DNA of 64,000 nt from Eleusine coracana subsp. coracana (GCA_032690845.1 CM064426.1:48465417-48529416); one strand, 5' to 3'. Positions 33,494 to 46,179 are shown, numbered from the stretch's first letter. Numbers and translations are program-made. Notes: generated by a model from the letters alone, not told the origin.

Positions 33494-35322
33494 TCAAATG
33501 ATGCCATAGTGATGACAAACACCAAATTCCCCCCGAAGAAAAGCATGTCTCGAAGCATCTAGGGGCTTGGTGAGGATATCAGCTAGTTAGTTTTTGGTAT
33601 CAATGTATTTGAGCTCAACATCCCCCTTCTCAACATTGTCTCTCAGGAAGTGGAATCGCACATTGATGTGTTTGACCTTACCATGTTGGACTGGTATTTT
33701 GCCTAAGAATATGGCACTGGAGTTATCACACATGAGTGGAACACCCTTAAAAGTCAACAAATAATCTCTCATGGTAGATACAATCCATAGGATTTGTGAG
33801 CAGCAGCTAGCAGCAGCTACAAACTCAGCCTCTGTGGTGGATTGGGCAACACTCGACTGCTTACGAGAAGACCAACAGATCAAAGAAGTACCCAAGAATG
33901 GCAAGTACCAGAAGTGCTCTTTCTATCAATTCTACACCCAGCAAAGTCCGCATCCGAATACCCAATGAGATCAAGAGATGAAGATGCAGAGTACCAAAGA
34001 CCGAACTCAAGGGTGTATTTGAGATACCTGAAGATGTGCTTGACAGCCTTGCGATGAGTCACCCTTGGGGAAGCTTGAAAGCGAGCACAAAGACACACCA
34101 CAAAGAGTATGTCGGGTCTTGTCGCTGTCAGGTACAAGAGGGAGCCAATCATGCTCCTGTACTCCCTTTGATCCACCGCTTCATAGTCTTCATCAGGGTC
34201 AAGAGCCATTGTAGTGGACATTGGTGTAGACAACGGCTTCACATTGACCATGTCGAACTTCTTTAGGAGATCCTTCGTGTACTTGGCTTGATGTATGAAA
34301 GTGCCTTGCTTGCACTGCTTGATTTGAAGCCCAAGAAAGAAGGTGAGCTCTCCCATCATCAACATCTAAAATTCACTTTCCATAGCTTCCTGAAACCTGG
34401 ACACAAGAGCATGAGAGGAACCACAAAAGATGATATCATCCACGTAAATTTGAACCATTAGAAAGTAATTGCCATGCTTTAGAGTGAATAAGGTTTTATC
34501 AACACACCCCATGACATACCCACGCTCTAGCGGGAAGGTCTTAAGCCTAGCATACCATGCCCTAGGTGCTTGCTTTAGCCCATACAAAGCCTTCTGAAAC
34601 TTGTACACACGGTTTGTGTATTTGAGGTGCTCAAAGCCAGGGGGTTGCCTCACATACACTTCTTCCTCTATGAAACCATTTAGGAAAGCACTCTTGACAT
34701 CCATTTGATAGAGTCTAATGCCCTTGGAGGCAGCAAATGCAAGCAAGATCCTAATGGCTTCTATGCGAGCAACAGGAGCAAAGGTTTCACCATAATCTAA
34801 GCCCTCCACTTGGCTAAAACCTTGAGCATCTAGCCTAGCCTTATTTCTCACAACCTCACCATCCTCCCCATGTTTGTTTTTGAACACCCACTTGGTTCCT
34901 ATGACATTGACATTTTTAGGAGGCTCTACAAGGGTCTAGACTTTGTTTCTCTCAAAGTTTTCCAACTCCTCATGCATGGCATTAACCCAATGTTCATCAG
35001 ATAGTGCGTGTCCAACATCCCGTGGTTCAAAGGTTGCAACAAAGAGAGAATTGGTAAATCAAACTAGATGTGCAGACCTTGACCTTGTTGTCCTCTCATA
35101 GAGATTACCGATCTTCTGTTGAGGTGGGTGTCGACACTGAATGTTGTGAGGAGCCTCTCTCTCAGAGTGTACCTCCCCCTCAACCACAGCTGGAGCTCAC
35201 TCGACAGCTGCTGAAGTTGATGTAGAAGCTTCTGGACCCTCTGCTGGAGTAGTGGTAGCAGCAGGAACAAGCTCAGATGAGAGATGAAGTGAATCATCAT
35301 CATCATCATCATCATCAAAGCC
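33494..35322 (-). pseudogene. D reverse transcriptase and RNase H, broken
   Basis: Minus strand, continuing in frame from integrase. RT begins near 34920 (VIGTKWVFKNKHGEDG) and shows QMDVKSAFLNG and the catalytic IYVDDIIF near 34428-34451, intact. RNase H shows IGYSDADFAGC. A frameshift near 33880-33904 is followed by AQSTTEAEFVAAASCC. The end reads LADILTKPLD, with stop 33494-33496. Stops lie at 34366-34368 and near 35199, 35056 and 34936. The Asp run at 35295-35321 is a GAT/ATC repeat. Its role is cDNA synthesis and template removal. Confidence 0.9.
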
Positions 35323-36965
35323 CTATAGGTCCTCTTCTACAAAGATGCTCTCCTTCATCTCCTTGTCACCTGCAGACTCAATTACATTACTTGCACAAGA
35401 GTTTGATTCATCAAAGGTTACATTGTAGGATTCTACGATGGTGTTAGTCTCCAAATTCAAAACTCTGTAGGAATGACCATGAAGAGAGCAACCAAGAAAG
35501 ATTCCATCGGAAGACCTTGACTCAAACTTATCAAGATTACCACGCTTGAGAATAAAGCACTTGCAACCAAAGGCACGCAAATGTGAAATCGATGGCTTTC
35601 TCCCAAAACGCAGCTCATAAGAAGTCATATTAAGAATCGAGCGCAAGAAAATCCGATTGGAAACATAGCAAGCAGTGTTAATGGCCTCAACCCAAAACCG
35701 CCTCGGAGTCCTATGCTCATCGAGCATCGTCCGAGCCATCTCCACTAAGGTTCTGTTCTTTCTTTCAACCACACCGTTCTACTGGGGAACACGAGATGCT
35801 GAAAATTGATGCTCAATACCATGCTCAAGATAGAAAGCATCAAAGGAGGAGTTCTTGAACTTGGTGCCATTATCACTGCGAATCGCTCATAGTGCACCAG
35901 GGAGTTCCTTGAACAACCTTAAAGCTAGGCTCCGAAAGTAATGAAACACTTCATCCTTGCTCTCAAGAAAGTAGACCCAAGAGTAGCGAGAATAGTCGTC
36001 AACAATCACAAGAACATACCACTTCCCACCCGCCGAACGAACCCGAGAAGGACCAACAGCGTCCATATGAAGCAACTCTCCAGGGCGTTCAGTCATCACC
36101 AAATTAATTGGTGGATGAGAAGCGGCAATCATTTTCCCATGATGACAAGGAGCACAAACCAAATCCTTATCAAATTTGAGCTTAGGCAATCCTCGGATCA
36201 AACCCAGGCCACTCAAGCAACATAGCAAGTCAAAGCTCATGTGACCCAGTCTCCTATGCCATTTCTAGAGTTCATAAGAAGATTGAGCAAACAAGCACTT
36301 GTGAGAACCAGGAGAACTAGCAAAATCAGCCTGAAAAACTCTGCCAATGCGAGAAATCCCACAAACCAAGGAACCACTCGAATCAAGAACATAAGAAGCA
36401 TTCGACTTAAAGCGCACTTCCAAACCAACATCAAGAAGCTGAGAGACAGAGAGGAGATTGTACTTGAGAAACTCAACCAAACCAACATCATTGAGAGTGA
36501 AGTTCTCATTTACCTTTACCACGCCACTTCCCTTCACTCTTCCTCTCTTGTCATCTCCAAAGGTCACATACTCCCGACGTTTCAAGGGAGTGAGGCTGAG
36601 AATCACTTTGCATTTCCGGTCATGTGGTGCGAACACCCGGAATCCATCAACCACATGTTCTCCAAGCCTCCACCTGCTGCCTACAAAGAACGAGAAGTGA
36701 AAGTCGATGGCTCAGTGCTGGGGTTAGTCAAAAAGCATTTGGAAATCCAGCACTTAACCATACGACCGGTAGTAGTCATCACAGTTCTTTGCACTTTATC
36801 ATTCGAATGCATGGGACGAGAACCACGATGGGGAAAACGTGGCCTATCAAAGCGTCTCGACTCAAACCTTGAATTATCTATGTGAAAGACAAATCCATGC
36901 GAGTGACGCTCACCACAATGGGGAAAACATGGGGCGCCAAAGCGCTGCTACGCAAAGCCTCTGTT
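35323..36965 (-). pseudogene. D protease and integrase, broken
   Basis: The protease motif WLMDSGCSHHMTG lies near 36620-36655 with its catalytic Asp. A one-base shift then moves to the integrase frame (36654 leftward). The zinc region reads WHRRLGHMSFDLLCC then CAPCHHG. The core has LLHMDAVGPS, RSDNGTKF and NGVVERKN, so D-D-E is complete. Stops at 36265, 35887 and near 35780 interrupt it; the last follows PQ where relatives read Gln (CAG to TAG). The region 36680-36965, between gag and protease, is frame-broken. Confidence 0.88.
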
Positions 36966-39161
36966 TTATGAATCAAAGCCATATGAGGAATGACCCTGTC
37001 CACGATAGACATGAGAAAAAGAGCGAGGCTGAAAGTCAACAAAATCATCATAAAAAGCATCCCTAGTCAACTCAGCTTGCTTCCTCTCAATCCTCTTACG
37101 CCTATAACAGAATTCATCCAAGTGGACCTTGCGACCACAAAACATGCAAATGTAGACGCCCTTAGGATTAGGCTTGGTTTGCTTTGCAGGTTTGGGTTTT
37201 GGCCTCTCTGTTTGCTTTGGGTTGAAGGAGGGTTTGGGATTGGGTGGATAGTATGTGTCATTGGGTTTGATGGTGTTTTCCTCATCCTTGTAGCTGGAGC
37301 TAGGTACAAACTTACCCACATTCTCACTCTCCTTGTCACACCTCTCAAATCCCAAACCCAAGTTATAGGTTGATCTAGAATCACTCTCCTTCACTCTTTC
37401 CAAATCACTCTCAATCTTCTCTTCATTCACTAGGGTTCTCTGGAGCCTAGACACAAGATAGTCATTTTCCTGAACTAGGGCTTTGTTTTCCTCCCTAGTG
37501 ATTACAAGCTTGTCCTTAAGAGAGACACACAACTCACAAGGTGGTGGAAGGACCATAGAGCGAGTCTCATGAAGCAACTTGGACTCAAGCTCTTTGACTT
37601 TGAGGGACTGAGCGTCCAACTCATCTGTGAGTTTAGGGCACTTCTGACATGCACCCAAAAGAGTTGGTCTAGCTTTGAACTCATCAAGCTCCTTGAGGGC
37701 ACTCTCAAGCTGACTGGCAACTTGAGCATGCACACTCTCCCTCTGTGCAAGATCAATCATCACAACATGACAAGACTCACACTCAACAACAATGTCCTCA
37801 CGAGCAAGCTTGGACCTAAGCGAAGCAATTTCAAAATCAGCACTCTCCAACTTAGACTTAAGCTCTCTACTCTCACGAACAGCCCTGTGAAGCTTATCAT
37901 CTTGCAAAAGCAGATCATCGCGCAAATGATCAAGTTCAGAAGAGAGCTCATCAAGAGTGGGAGGTACCTCGCTTGTGTCGGAGTCGGATCTAGAGTCGGT
38001 GTCGTGGTCGTTCTTTGCCATGAAGCAAAGCCCAGTGAAGTCATCCTTCCTCTTGACTCATGGCTTTTCAACCTCCTCCTCCGAGCTGGTAAAGCCTTCG
38101 CTTGATGTGAGGTCAACATCGCTCAAGGCAGCAACGCAGGCACGTGCAATGGCCTTAGCGAACTTCTTGGAGTTCTTGCCCTTCTTGTAGAAGTGGTTCT
38201 TCTTCTTCTTGAAGTCTTCAGTGTTGTTGTCGTGGTACCCGGCCTTCTTCTTCTTCTTGGGACAATCAGCTATGAAGTGTCCCGGGTCACCGCACTTGAA
38301 GCAGGTTCTTGAACCACCTCCTCTTCTCTCCTTCCGGTTGTTGTAGAACTTCCTGAGCTTCCTTGTGAGCAAGGACAGCTCCTCGTCAGGAATGCACTCC
38401 ATCTGTTCATCCGAAGCTGCAATAAGAGAAGATAAAGCAAACTCCAAGGAAGACTTGTCAAGTAAGGGGTTCGTTCCATAAGAAGCACAACTGTGATCAC
38501 CCTTCTGAGAACTAGAAAGCAAAGTCATGCTAGAAGTAGGAATAGCAAGATTAGGACGAGATTTCCTAGACAGTTCATGAGATTTCAGCTTGCTATACAG
38601 TTGCTCACAGTTTAGGGTATTGAATTCAGCAGTTTCTTCTAGAGCAGCAATTTTAACTCCTCAAACATTTTCATCAAGTGAGTACAGCAGTTGCTTAGCT
38701 CTATCATTGTCATTGTACATAAGGGTACCACAAGCCCACAAGTTGCACACAATTGCCTCAAACCTACAAAAAGTGTCATGTAGTGACTTGCCCGGTTTTT
38801 GAGCAAAGGTTTGGTACTGTCTATTGTAAGAATCCTTACGCATAGACTTGACCTGGTTCGTACCCTCATGGTAAGTGTAGAGCTTAACCCAAATAGCATG
38901 AGCAGTGTCAAGGTGTGCAACCCTATCATGTTCACTCCTACCAAGTGTAGAAAGCAGAATATTGACAGCTTTGGAGTTTTTCTCATACCTGACTAACTCA
39001 CCTGCAGAAGCAGTGTTCAGGTCTTGTGGTATAGCATAGTCCTGATCAACAATCTCCCAAATAGCACGTCCTTGACTCAGCAGATACGCCTTGGTCCGTG
39101 ACTTCCAGTAGGGGAAGTCCTCTCCATCGAACATCCACAGCTTGACAGCACGCTTCTCCAT
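36966..39161 (-). pseudogene. D gag, two zinc knuckles and long coiled coil
   Basis: The ATG at 39161 (MEKRAVKLWMFDGEDFPYW) is about 50 bp past the primer site. The gag domain ends at an in-frame TGA 38661-38663. The same frame continues to a Lys-rich region with knuckle CFKCGDPGHFIADC (about 38262-38303). Another stop at 38058 is followed in frame by a ~350-residue segment. That segment is a Leu/Glu-rich coiled coil (ELDHLRDDLLLQDDKLHRAV; KLESADFEIASLRSK), a Pro/Lys linker and the second knuckle CMFCGRKVHLDEFC. It assembles the particle and binds RNA. Only nonsense changes break it as far as 36966. Confidence 0.9.
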
Positions 39162-39210
39162 GTCGCCTTCGGATCACAAAGCCGGTGAAGGTCAACTAGT
39201 GATCAAACCA

Positions 39211-39222
39211 GCTCTGATACAA
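39211..39222 (-). promoter_or_regulatory. D primer-binding site, Met-tRNA type
   Basis: On the minus strand TTTGTATCAGAGCTGG follows the LTR. It matches the usual TGGTATCAGAGC with one altered position. Confidence 0.78.
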
Positions 39223-39224
39223 AT

Positions 39225-40929
39225 TGAAGGACCGAGAAGGCGACCAGAGGGGGGGTGAATTGGAGCCGATTAAATTTTTTCTCAAGAACTTGGCCTATGT
39301 CCCAACTACAAGCCAAACCAACCTCTAACCGACTCACCAAGATTACACAGACCAACTTGTGATGTGTTAACCCTAGGAATGACTCAAACCAAAAGGACAC
39401 ATAGCAGAAGCACAAAAGAAACAAAACCCGAAACAAGGAAGGTCCGAAAGGTCACAGAACAGAGCCTGACAGAAGTTTCGTGGTACCCGACGGAAGTTCC
39501 GTGATGTTCGATGGAAGTTCTGTCAATTACGGAAATTCTGGGCGACGGGGACACTGTCACTCACGGAAGTTCCAAAAATCATGAAATTACCAAAACCCTA
39601 TCAAACAAAGTCCAAAAATCATGAAATTGGGACCAGATGATCCAGAATACATTACGACCCTCCTCTAAAGAGATCCACTCCAAAAACACAAGGAATCATC
39701 ATGAATTTCAGATCTTGTGCCAAGAACACCAAAAAGGGGAAACTTGAGAAATTCTTAAAATCGAAGGTGCTAGAGCTATTGATTCGGTCAAGGATCCATA
39801 GAGGATTGTTCTAGCTCATCCTAGCAACAAGTTTCTCAAGAAATCCGAACCAAAAACTCATCCAAAAGTGAGATCGAAAATCACCACGAAAATAGCTCCA
39901 AAAATAAGAAAAAGGGAATTTCGAGATTCAAGTGAAGAGGGAAATCTTGAGCATGCAAATACTTCTCATATCATAGAAAGGTGCTTACAAGATCCATAGG
40001 TACAAGGCTAGGAAGCCACCCTCTTCCTCCCACTATTTGGAAGAGCAAGAGATGTCTCTCACACACCCTTTCCTCTCCTCTAAAACATGAAGTCCTCTCC
40101 TAGCACTTTGAATAGAGTCCTAACACAAGGCTAATGGGAAGAGAGGCACCTCTCCCACTAGCCACACCTCTCCTTATATAGGCCTAGGATCTATTGTCCA
40201 TATGACCACTCTACCCTTGACCTACATAACACACCCACCTATCACCGGGGGCATAACCGTCCATCTTTTTCCTTATCGCCCGAATGCCATCGGACGCTTC
40301 CCGTCTTTGCTTCATCTCGAAGCAAGCTCCATGATGGTGCCACGTGCATCACCAACCACCACCACCGGTTTTGAGACCTAAACTGAGAAACCGCCTTGCA
40401 CGTTTCTCAAAGCACGACTTCTCGATGTTGACGCGTGTCACCTTATCCCGCGATCTTGACCACCAGCAAGTCTCTCCTAGTCCCTGTCCATCGGGCCCTC
40501 TTGTCACTTGCACTGGCATCCCGTTTGCCTTTACTTGGTCAACACGCCGTCTTCATCACCACCACGGTTTTGAGGCTCAACCGTGAAACCGTCCGTGCTT
40601 CTTGCCTCTCCACGTGTACAGTGTGGATCACCCTTGACTTCACCTGGCATCCCGATCGTTTGTCCCCAAGTCCCCTACTTGTGCCCGATCCTCTCGCCGT
40701 TGACCGCCAAGTCGACTCCAGTGACCTACACATCATGAGACAAGCAAACACATTTCCCTTCTCTTGCAACATCACCAATATCTCCACCAACTCTGATTAG
40801 TCATAACCATGATATGCAAACCCATGCAATCCCTAGATTCCCGTATTTCAACTCAAACACCAAATCCGCTCAAGTCAATTACTCATCACAAATATAGCAA
40901 ACCGTGGCACATATCCACATGGTTTCTCA
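39225..40929 (-). repeat. D 5' LTR (1,705 bp)
   Basis: Pairs with 30378-32141. It lacks a ~60-bp segment after the fifth palindrome (near 39570) and has many substitutions, so D is not a very recent insertion. Confidence 0.9.
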
Positions 40930-40934
40930 CAAGC
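40930..40934. repeat. Target-site duplication CAAGC, right copy (D)
   Basis: Identical to 30373-30377. Confidence 0.92.
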
Positions 40935-41185
40935 TCTTCTACGTCACCCTTGACCTTCTCATGCAGAAGATTCTCTCTGTCGAGGACGTGATCGAGCTGC
41001 TCTTCAAGGATGAGAAAATCACTGCAAGCATGACCGGAAGGAAGACATCCAAGGCAAACAATGAAGCATCTTCAAGCAAAGGGAAAGAAGTAGCTTCAAG
41101 CTCAAACTTCTTTGATTCCTCCACAAGATTGCCTTGCAACAACTTCTACAACCCCTTCGAAGCAAGACCTTCACTAAGTTCATAA
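40935..41185 (+). pseudogene. Element C gag fragment, right piece
   Basis: SKLFYVTLDLLMQKILSVED, then VIELLFKDEKITASMTGRK and a Ser/Lys-rich linker. This is the end of a copia gag domain before the nucleocapsid part. A stop lies at 41183-41185. No CCHC knuckle is found after it. Confidence 0.6.
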
Positions 41186-41684
41186 TTGAGTTCCTCATCA
41201 AGCTCTACCTCAAGTGCCATTCCAAGTTGTACTCCAAGCACGTCGGGTGGACCAAGCATCAGCATAGGGGGAGCACCAACAATAATGATCGCTCGATCGT
41301 TTGAGATCATCAATCTCACCACTACGGCTTTGGTGCCCCCACCTCCTCAACCTCCTCCACCACAAGATCACCGTTGGCATCTTTGTCGAGCTCACCAATA
41401 GGATCTCTTCTTTTAACTTGGTGAATTTGTGAGAAATCCGAATGATGACCTTTGTGAGAATCTCTTGAGCATTTATGATCTTGTGCGTAGGATAAACCCC
41501 TTCAGAGGTCTGTGGAGGATTGCACCACATGAAGTGATTGACAAGTTCCTCCAAGCAAATCACAACCCCTGAGAGGGGTTTCTTCCTTGAGGAGGTAGTC
41601 AATAGAAGGCATGAGCTCTCAATTGAGAGAGCAATGGAGATGATACTTGTGCTCCACTCACAAGTGGGACATGTGCTTGATCAC
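41186..41684 (+). pseudogene. Unidentified coding-like remnant inside element C
   Basis: The frame from 41186 is Ser- and Pro-rich, hits TAG 41399 and TAA near 41414, then reads EFVRNPNDDLCENLLSIYDL and VRRINPFRGLWRIAPHEVID to about 41570. After a shift another frame reads GFFLEEVVNRRHELSIERAM and LVLHSQVGHVLDHI. It resumes after E3 at 55537 as NVLYDPPHYYIDLDNIHMVD. I do not recognise it. It may be a degraded C-specific gag region or a captured host fragment. Confidence 0.4.
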
Positions 41685-41689
41685 ATCAA
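41685..41689. repeat. Target-site duplication ATCAA, left copy (E3)
   Basis: Repeated at 55532-55536. Confidence 0.93.
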
Positions 41690-43778
41690 TGTGACATCCC
41701 ATGTCACAAAAATGAAGTTAACTAAACCTAACATCAATTAAGGACTAAGCAAAAGTATAATTAATCCATGTGCCAAAGAATAAAAAGAGGAAAACCTATT
41801 TAATTAAATTCCAGAATATTCAAATATGGGTCATCCATAAACATTTCCAAAACCCATGGAAGTACCCCCAATGTTTTTGCATATTCTGAATGACCACATT
41901 AAACGAGAATTTTGAGAAATTTTCCAGAATTTTTGGTAACCATTTAATACCCTTAAAAATTTCCCCAAAGTCAGAAAAGTGTATTTTAGGTTTGGAATTT
42001 TCATAATTTATTAAAGCAGATTTAGCTGGTTCACCCAAAAGAAAAGTTGGAGTACACGTTCTCCTGAGCCCACACAAAAATTAGTGTCCGATTTCGACCA
42101 AGCAAACGTGGCGAAATAGAGAAAACCCTAGTCGGGGTCCAGGGTCAAAAACCGGGTCAAGCTTCCTCTCCCCCTGGCCAATTCCAACCCGACACCGGTT
42201 TATTCCCGGACACTGTCGCCACCACCGTTTCCTGTCATCCCACTCCGGCCACTGCTTCGCCAACTCCCTCCCCTGTGACACCGGCCTGAATTGAAGGCGC
42301 TTCCCGGCCGGCAGCCATCCCTTGGCTGACAGCGCAGCTTCCTCCCGTCCTCGGCTCTCTCTCTGATCCCTCTCTCTCTCTCTACCGCCGATCGCCAGAT
42401 AAGAGCAGTGGCTCACTTGGTCCTCATTCCTCTCCCTCACTCAGCTCGCAACTGGCCTCACACACCCCAGAGCACCCCCAAGCGCCGGCACCGCTTTCTT
42501 CCTCTTCCTCCCCGGCAAAGCCTGAGCCCGCCCTGTTTCTGCCCGCCATGGCCGCCGCCGCGCAGAGCTCTGCCTAGGCCAGCTCTCCGTCCCCTCTTTC
42601 TTTGCAAATCGACGCGCAAGGACTCCACCCCACTCCCCTCTGACTCCCTCCCTGCGCGGGTGCGCGCGCGCCTGGAAAAATTTTGAACCCAGTGGCAAAA
42701 CTGTAAATAACAGTGAACTTTGAATAAACTTCAAATTTCAATATCTCGGGAAATACAAGGCCAAACCTTGTGAAATTAATTTTGTTCAACTCCTAAAATC
42801 TTGCTCCAACAGAAAAATAGGATCAAGTCCAAGTTTATTCAGTAAATTAATTTATTTAATCCATCAAAGTCACTACCCTAATTTGCTTAATAAATTCATA
42901 AGTAATTATGTGTAAATGGTAAATTCATGAAATTTGCTCAGTAAGCATTTCAGGGCATCCTTAAACTTTCTGCAAAAGCACATTTCCATTTACATGCATA
43001 TTTTTAGTATTATTGCATAAATCCTCATTTTTAGTAATTGAATTTATGTAAATTATTGGCTTGGAATTTAATTATGAAATTTGGCATTCCTGTTCCTTAT
43101 GCACTTGTACACTTATGAAAAATCCCATGAAAAATTTGAAGTTACCTAAGTACAAATTTGCTGTTGAAATTGATCATTTGCTAAGTAACTAGGAATTTCT
43201 TCATATAAATGTTACTTTATGTGTGTATTTAAGGAAAGTAGGAGTAAATTAATTTCTGGAAGTCCATGGAAAATAACTCAGCTTCACATTACAGTAGAAA
43301 TTCTCATGTTTCAGTTCTATGCTTTGGTTCTTGATTAACTATATGAGCTAGAACTAGTGATGAAATTAAAAATGCCATGCCTAGGTATAGTGTTAGTTTG
43401 AAAATGGTCACTTTAGCTAAGTGGCTCAAAAATGAACTTTCTGAAATTTGACCCTAAGTACTACATTGTCATATCCACATCAGCATGTGAGGTCATTTAA
43501 TCAACATCTAGGCCATGCTCATGTTAAATTAGACTTACACTAAGATTGTGATAATTAAAAGTTGCATTCTAGTAATTAGAAGTTTGTCCCCTTCAAAAAT
43601 TCAGTAGTTACCATGTCATACTTAGGTGTGCACACATTCATGAATAAATGATTAGTCATTAATTTTTTTTGCTGAGGAAGTACCATGAATTGTCATGCCA
43701 TGCATCCCATCTTTAGTTAAGGAAACTCCATGAAACCTTGTGTATTCCTTGGCATTAATGCATGTCCATTCCATATAG

Positions 43779-43862
43779 GGATCGAGACCGAGGAGATCAC
43801 ACCGGACCACCAAGGAGCTGAAGTGCACCTTGGTGAAGACACTAACTACGATCACACCCAAG
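43779..43862 (+). other. Putative acidic exon X in LTR (E3, 5' copy)
   Basis: 84 bases between CATATAG and GCAAGC. It reads IETEEITPDHQGAEVHLGED in the same phase as E2. The sequence is different but equally acidic. Confidence 0.5.
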
Positions 43863-44540
43863 GCAAGCCCCAGTGCATAACCCAGTTTTGTCATTCGAGT
43901 CCTTTTTCTTTATCACAAGTAGGAGTATTGTATTGTGCATTAAGTGTAGGACTTGGATGAAACACACTTGCATACTCCAGCAAGGACCTATGATTAGTAT
44001 GTTAGTAAGCTTTTCCGTTAGCAAATGCTATGCTTAAACTAGTCGAGTCAACGGTAGGTTCTAGATTCAACTATGGTTCACTTGGATAATGAACTTGATA
44101 AAAATGGAGCACCTATCGTTGCAACTCCGCGGACAAGTATTGAACAGTACCAAGTGTTCATAAATGATGCGTATGTCGTGTATTTGGGTTTTCCCTGCAG
44201 GATGTAAATCAATTCGAATTGCCGTCCCTCGCGGTTATGAGCACCTCTTGTTCGAGCAGCAGCAATGATATGTTAAGTAGTAAAGTTGTGGTTAGGTTTC
44301 TGAAATTTATTTATGCTATGGATACACAATGCTAGGATGTATTGCTCTTTAGCTATATTCATGTCTTAGCAGCTAGCTAGACTCACCGTAGCTGGGTTCT
44401 ACAATAAGCAAAGTAAAATCTTGTTTAAGGGAATTGAAAGTGCAGCATAGAACTAATAGGAGCTTTTTATGCAATTGTCAAATAAACCCGGTCAGCCCCC
44501 TACATGCTAGGAGTCAGTTTTAGTAAACCTTTTGACGGGT

Positions 44541-44573
44541 AAGTCTTGCAGAGTATGCTAGATACTCAGGCTT
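44541..44573 (+). other. Conserved hairpin before exon Y (E3, 5' LTR)
   Basis: AAGTCT/AGGCTT outer arms and GAGTAT/ATACTC inner arms, loop GCTAG. The inner stem is one pair longer than in E2, with both sides changed. A GTAAGT overlaps the left arm. Confidence 0.55.
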
Positions 44574-44594
44574 TGCGTTGATGTTGTTTTTCAG

Positions 44595-44707
44595 GTTTTC
44601 CTCAAGCGATGTATTGTAATTGTTGTAATAAGGTTGTGTGGGAAGGCGAGGAGCCTCAGAACTGGACCACTGAATGGGTCCCCAGTTCTCCTAACCTGGA
44701 TGAGTGA
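44595..44707 (+). other. Putative terminal exon Y in LTR (E3, 5' copy)
   Basis: After TTTTTCAG it reads GFPQAMYCNCCNKVV, WEGEEPQNWTTEW, then VPSSPNLDE and TGA 44705-44707. Trp spacing W-x7-W-T-x2-W equals that of E2. Confidence 0.5.
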
Positions 44708-44989
44708 GCCATCGCCATAGGGCCGGCATGGTTCACGTAGGCCTAAACATCGTGTTTTGTCGTTTCACCGCTTCCGCAAATTTGTGTAATATGTACTAAG
44801 GACATATGTATTCAGATCTGAACTTAATTATATTTTACCTCTGGACTTGTAATATTATGCACCTAAGTGATGTAATGTTGTAAATGATGAATGTTCATGT
44901 GTGAATGCTGTGTATGCTTACTTCGTTAACCATCTCCCGAGGCGATCCTGTACGACATACTCTACTTTTCGGAGTAGGGTTGTCACAGC

Positions 44990-45003
44990 TGGTATCAGAG
45001 CCG
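44990..45003 (+). promoter_or_regulatory. E3 primer-binding site, initiator Met-tRNA type
   Basis: TGGTATCAGAGCCG, two bases past the LTR. Confidence 0.93.
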
Positions 45004-46179
45004 TCTCGGGATGAGCTACACACAAATGAGCATTCTAAAATGTAAACAAACCATTTTTACGCGTTACGGTGAGGTATGAACTAGTAGTGCCCATATAAGA
45101 GTCTTGTAGGTGGCAAAGCTAACCCCGGGTTATGTTTGTTTAAATTACTTAAAACTATGGATTCTTCAACGCAGGTATATCTTTGTGTGTGGATTGGTTG
45201 CGTTGTAAATACCGAACACCTTCCAGGTGGGCAAAGACCTGGGCTTTGATTGATGCGCGGACTGAATGCGCTTAAACGTCGGCTACCTTTCGGGTGGGCG
45301 AATACCTGGGCATAAACTGTCATTGTTATTTTGGCTTGTTTCTTTTGAATTTGATGTATTATTTCTGAAATGGATCTCTTGCAGGTACACTAACCACGTG
45401 TAGTTCGCTTAGAAGCATGTGAGAGGTGTGTGTGCCACTGAAAAGATCGAGTTATATAATCGGTCAAGTTTTCTTTTTGTGAGGATGTAGGAAATCGTCA
45501 TATTGAGCATTGGCATCCATGCACATCATATGCATTAAACTTTACCAAAACCTGTAGAAATGTCATTGATACTGTGAACATGCAAAATGACTAAGTTTTG
45601 GACGAAATTGAACCCCTTTTGCACCTAAACCAGAAATTTGAACCCAACCGGTAAGTGTCCCACCTTACCAGAAAAGTCAGTTTCACTAAAATGAGCATAA
45701 CTTCCTCAGTTTTAATTCAATGGAGGTGAGTAAGTACTCGTTGGAAAGCAGATGTTTTGCTCTATAAGTTTAGTTTAGGAAGTTTGTCTTGGAAAAATCT
45801 GGAACTAGGTCGAATATTGCAAAAACAGAAGCCTTTTTCTGGAAATCAGAAACTGCCTCATTTCTGTCCCCTGTCTTTGGATGATCATAACTCCCAGAGA
45901 CTTTATTGGATGGATATGTGTGAGTATGCATTGGAAAGATGAAGAAATTCTCTACAACAATTGTGAAACACAAAAATTTTAAGGTTGTCCAGGAACTAAG
46001 AGTTTTTACCCAATTCTGCGGTTCACTCCGTCGACCGCAGAAATTCGTCATTATCGGTCGTTAAACGGATCGGGAACCTCGTGTCTTTCTTTTACCAATC
46101 CTTCCTTATGCTATTTTAAGCACGTGTGCTTAGTGGAATATTAAGTTTTGACTCACCTTGCAAAACTTTATCCCGGCAG
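45004..46179 (+). other. E3 untranslated leader
   Basis: About 1.2 kb without a sustained frame. TACCTTTCGGGTGGGCG (45288) and a similar ACCTTCCAGGTGGGCA (45219) form a short imperfect repeat. TCCCGGCAG lies just before the accessory ATG. Confidence 0.6.

Larger units (their letters stand above)
30378..40929 (-). mobile_element. D: full-length Maximus/SIRE-like Ty1/copia retrotransposon
   Basis: A 10.55-kb element on the minus strand with LTRs at both ends (39225-40929 is the 5' LTR), a primer site, gag with two zinc knuckles, protease-integrase-RT-RNase H in the copia order, a long 3' spacer and a purine tract. It is flanked by CAAGC. The Maximus/SIRE call rests on the ~1.7-kb LTRs, the long coiled-coil gag extension and the second knuckle (CMFCGRKVHLDEFC). 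It sits in the gag of element C. Several stops and two or more frameshifts inactivate it. Confidence 0.92.
41690..44987 (+). repeat. E3 5' LTR (3,298 bp)
   Basis: TGTGACATCCC...GTTGTCACA. Two segments present in the 3' LTR are missing: about 370 bp (52591-52962 in the partner) and about 240 bp (54460-54700 in the partner). It keeps exon X, the hairpin and exon Y. Confidence 0.94.

Noticed and set aside
36990..38190. Plus-strand frames opposite the D gag
   Set aside because: Shadows of the minus-strand coiled-coil gag; no independent motif.
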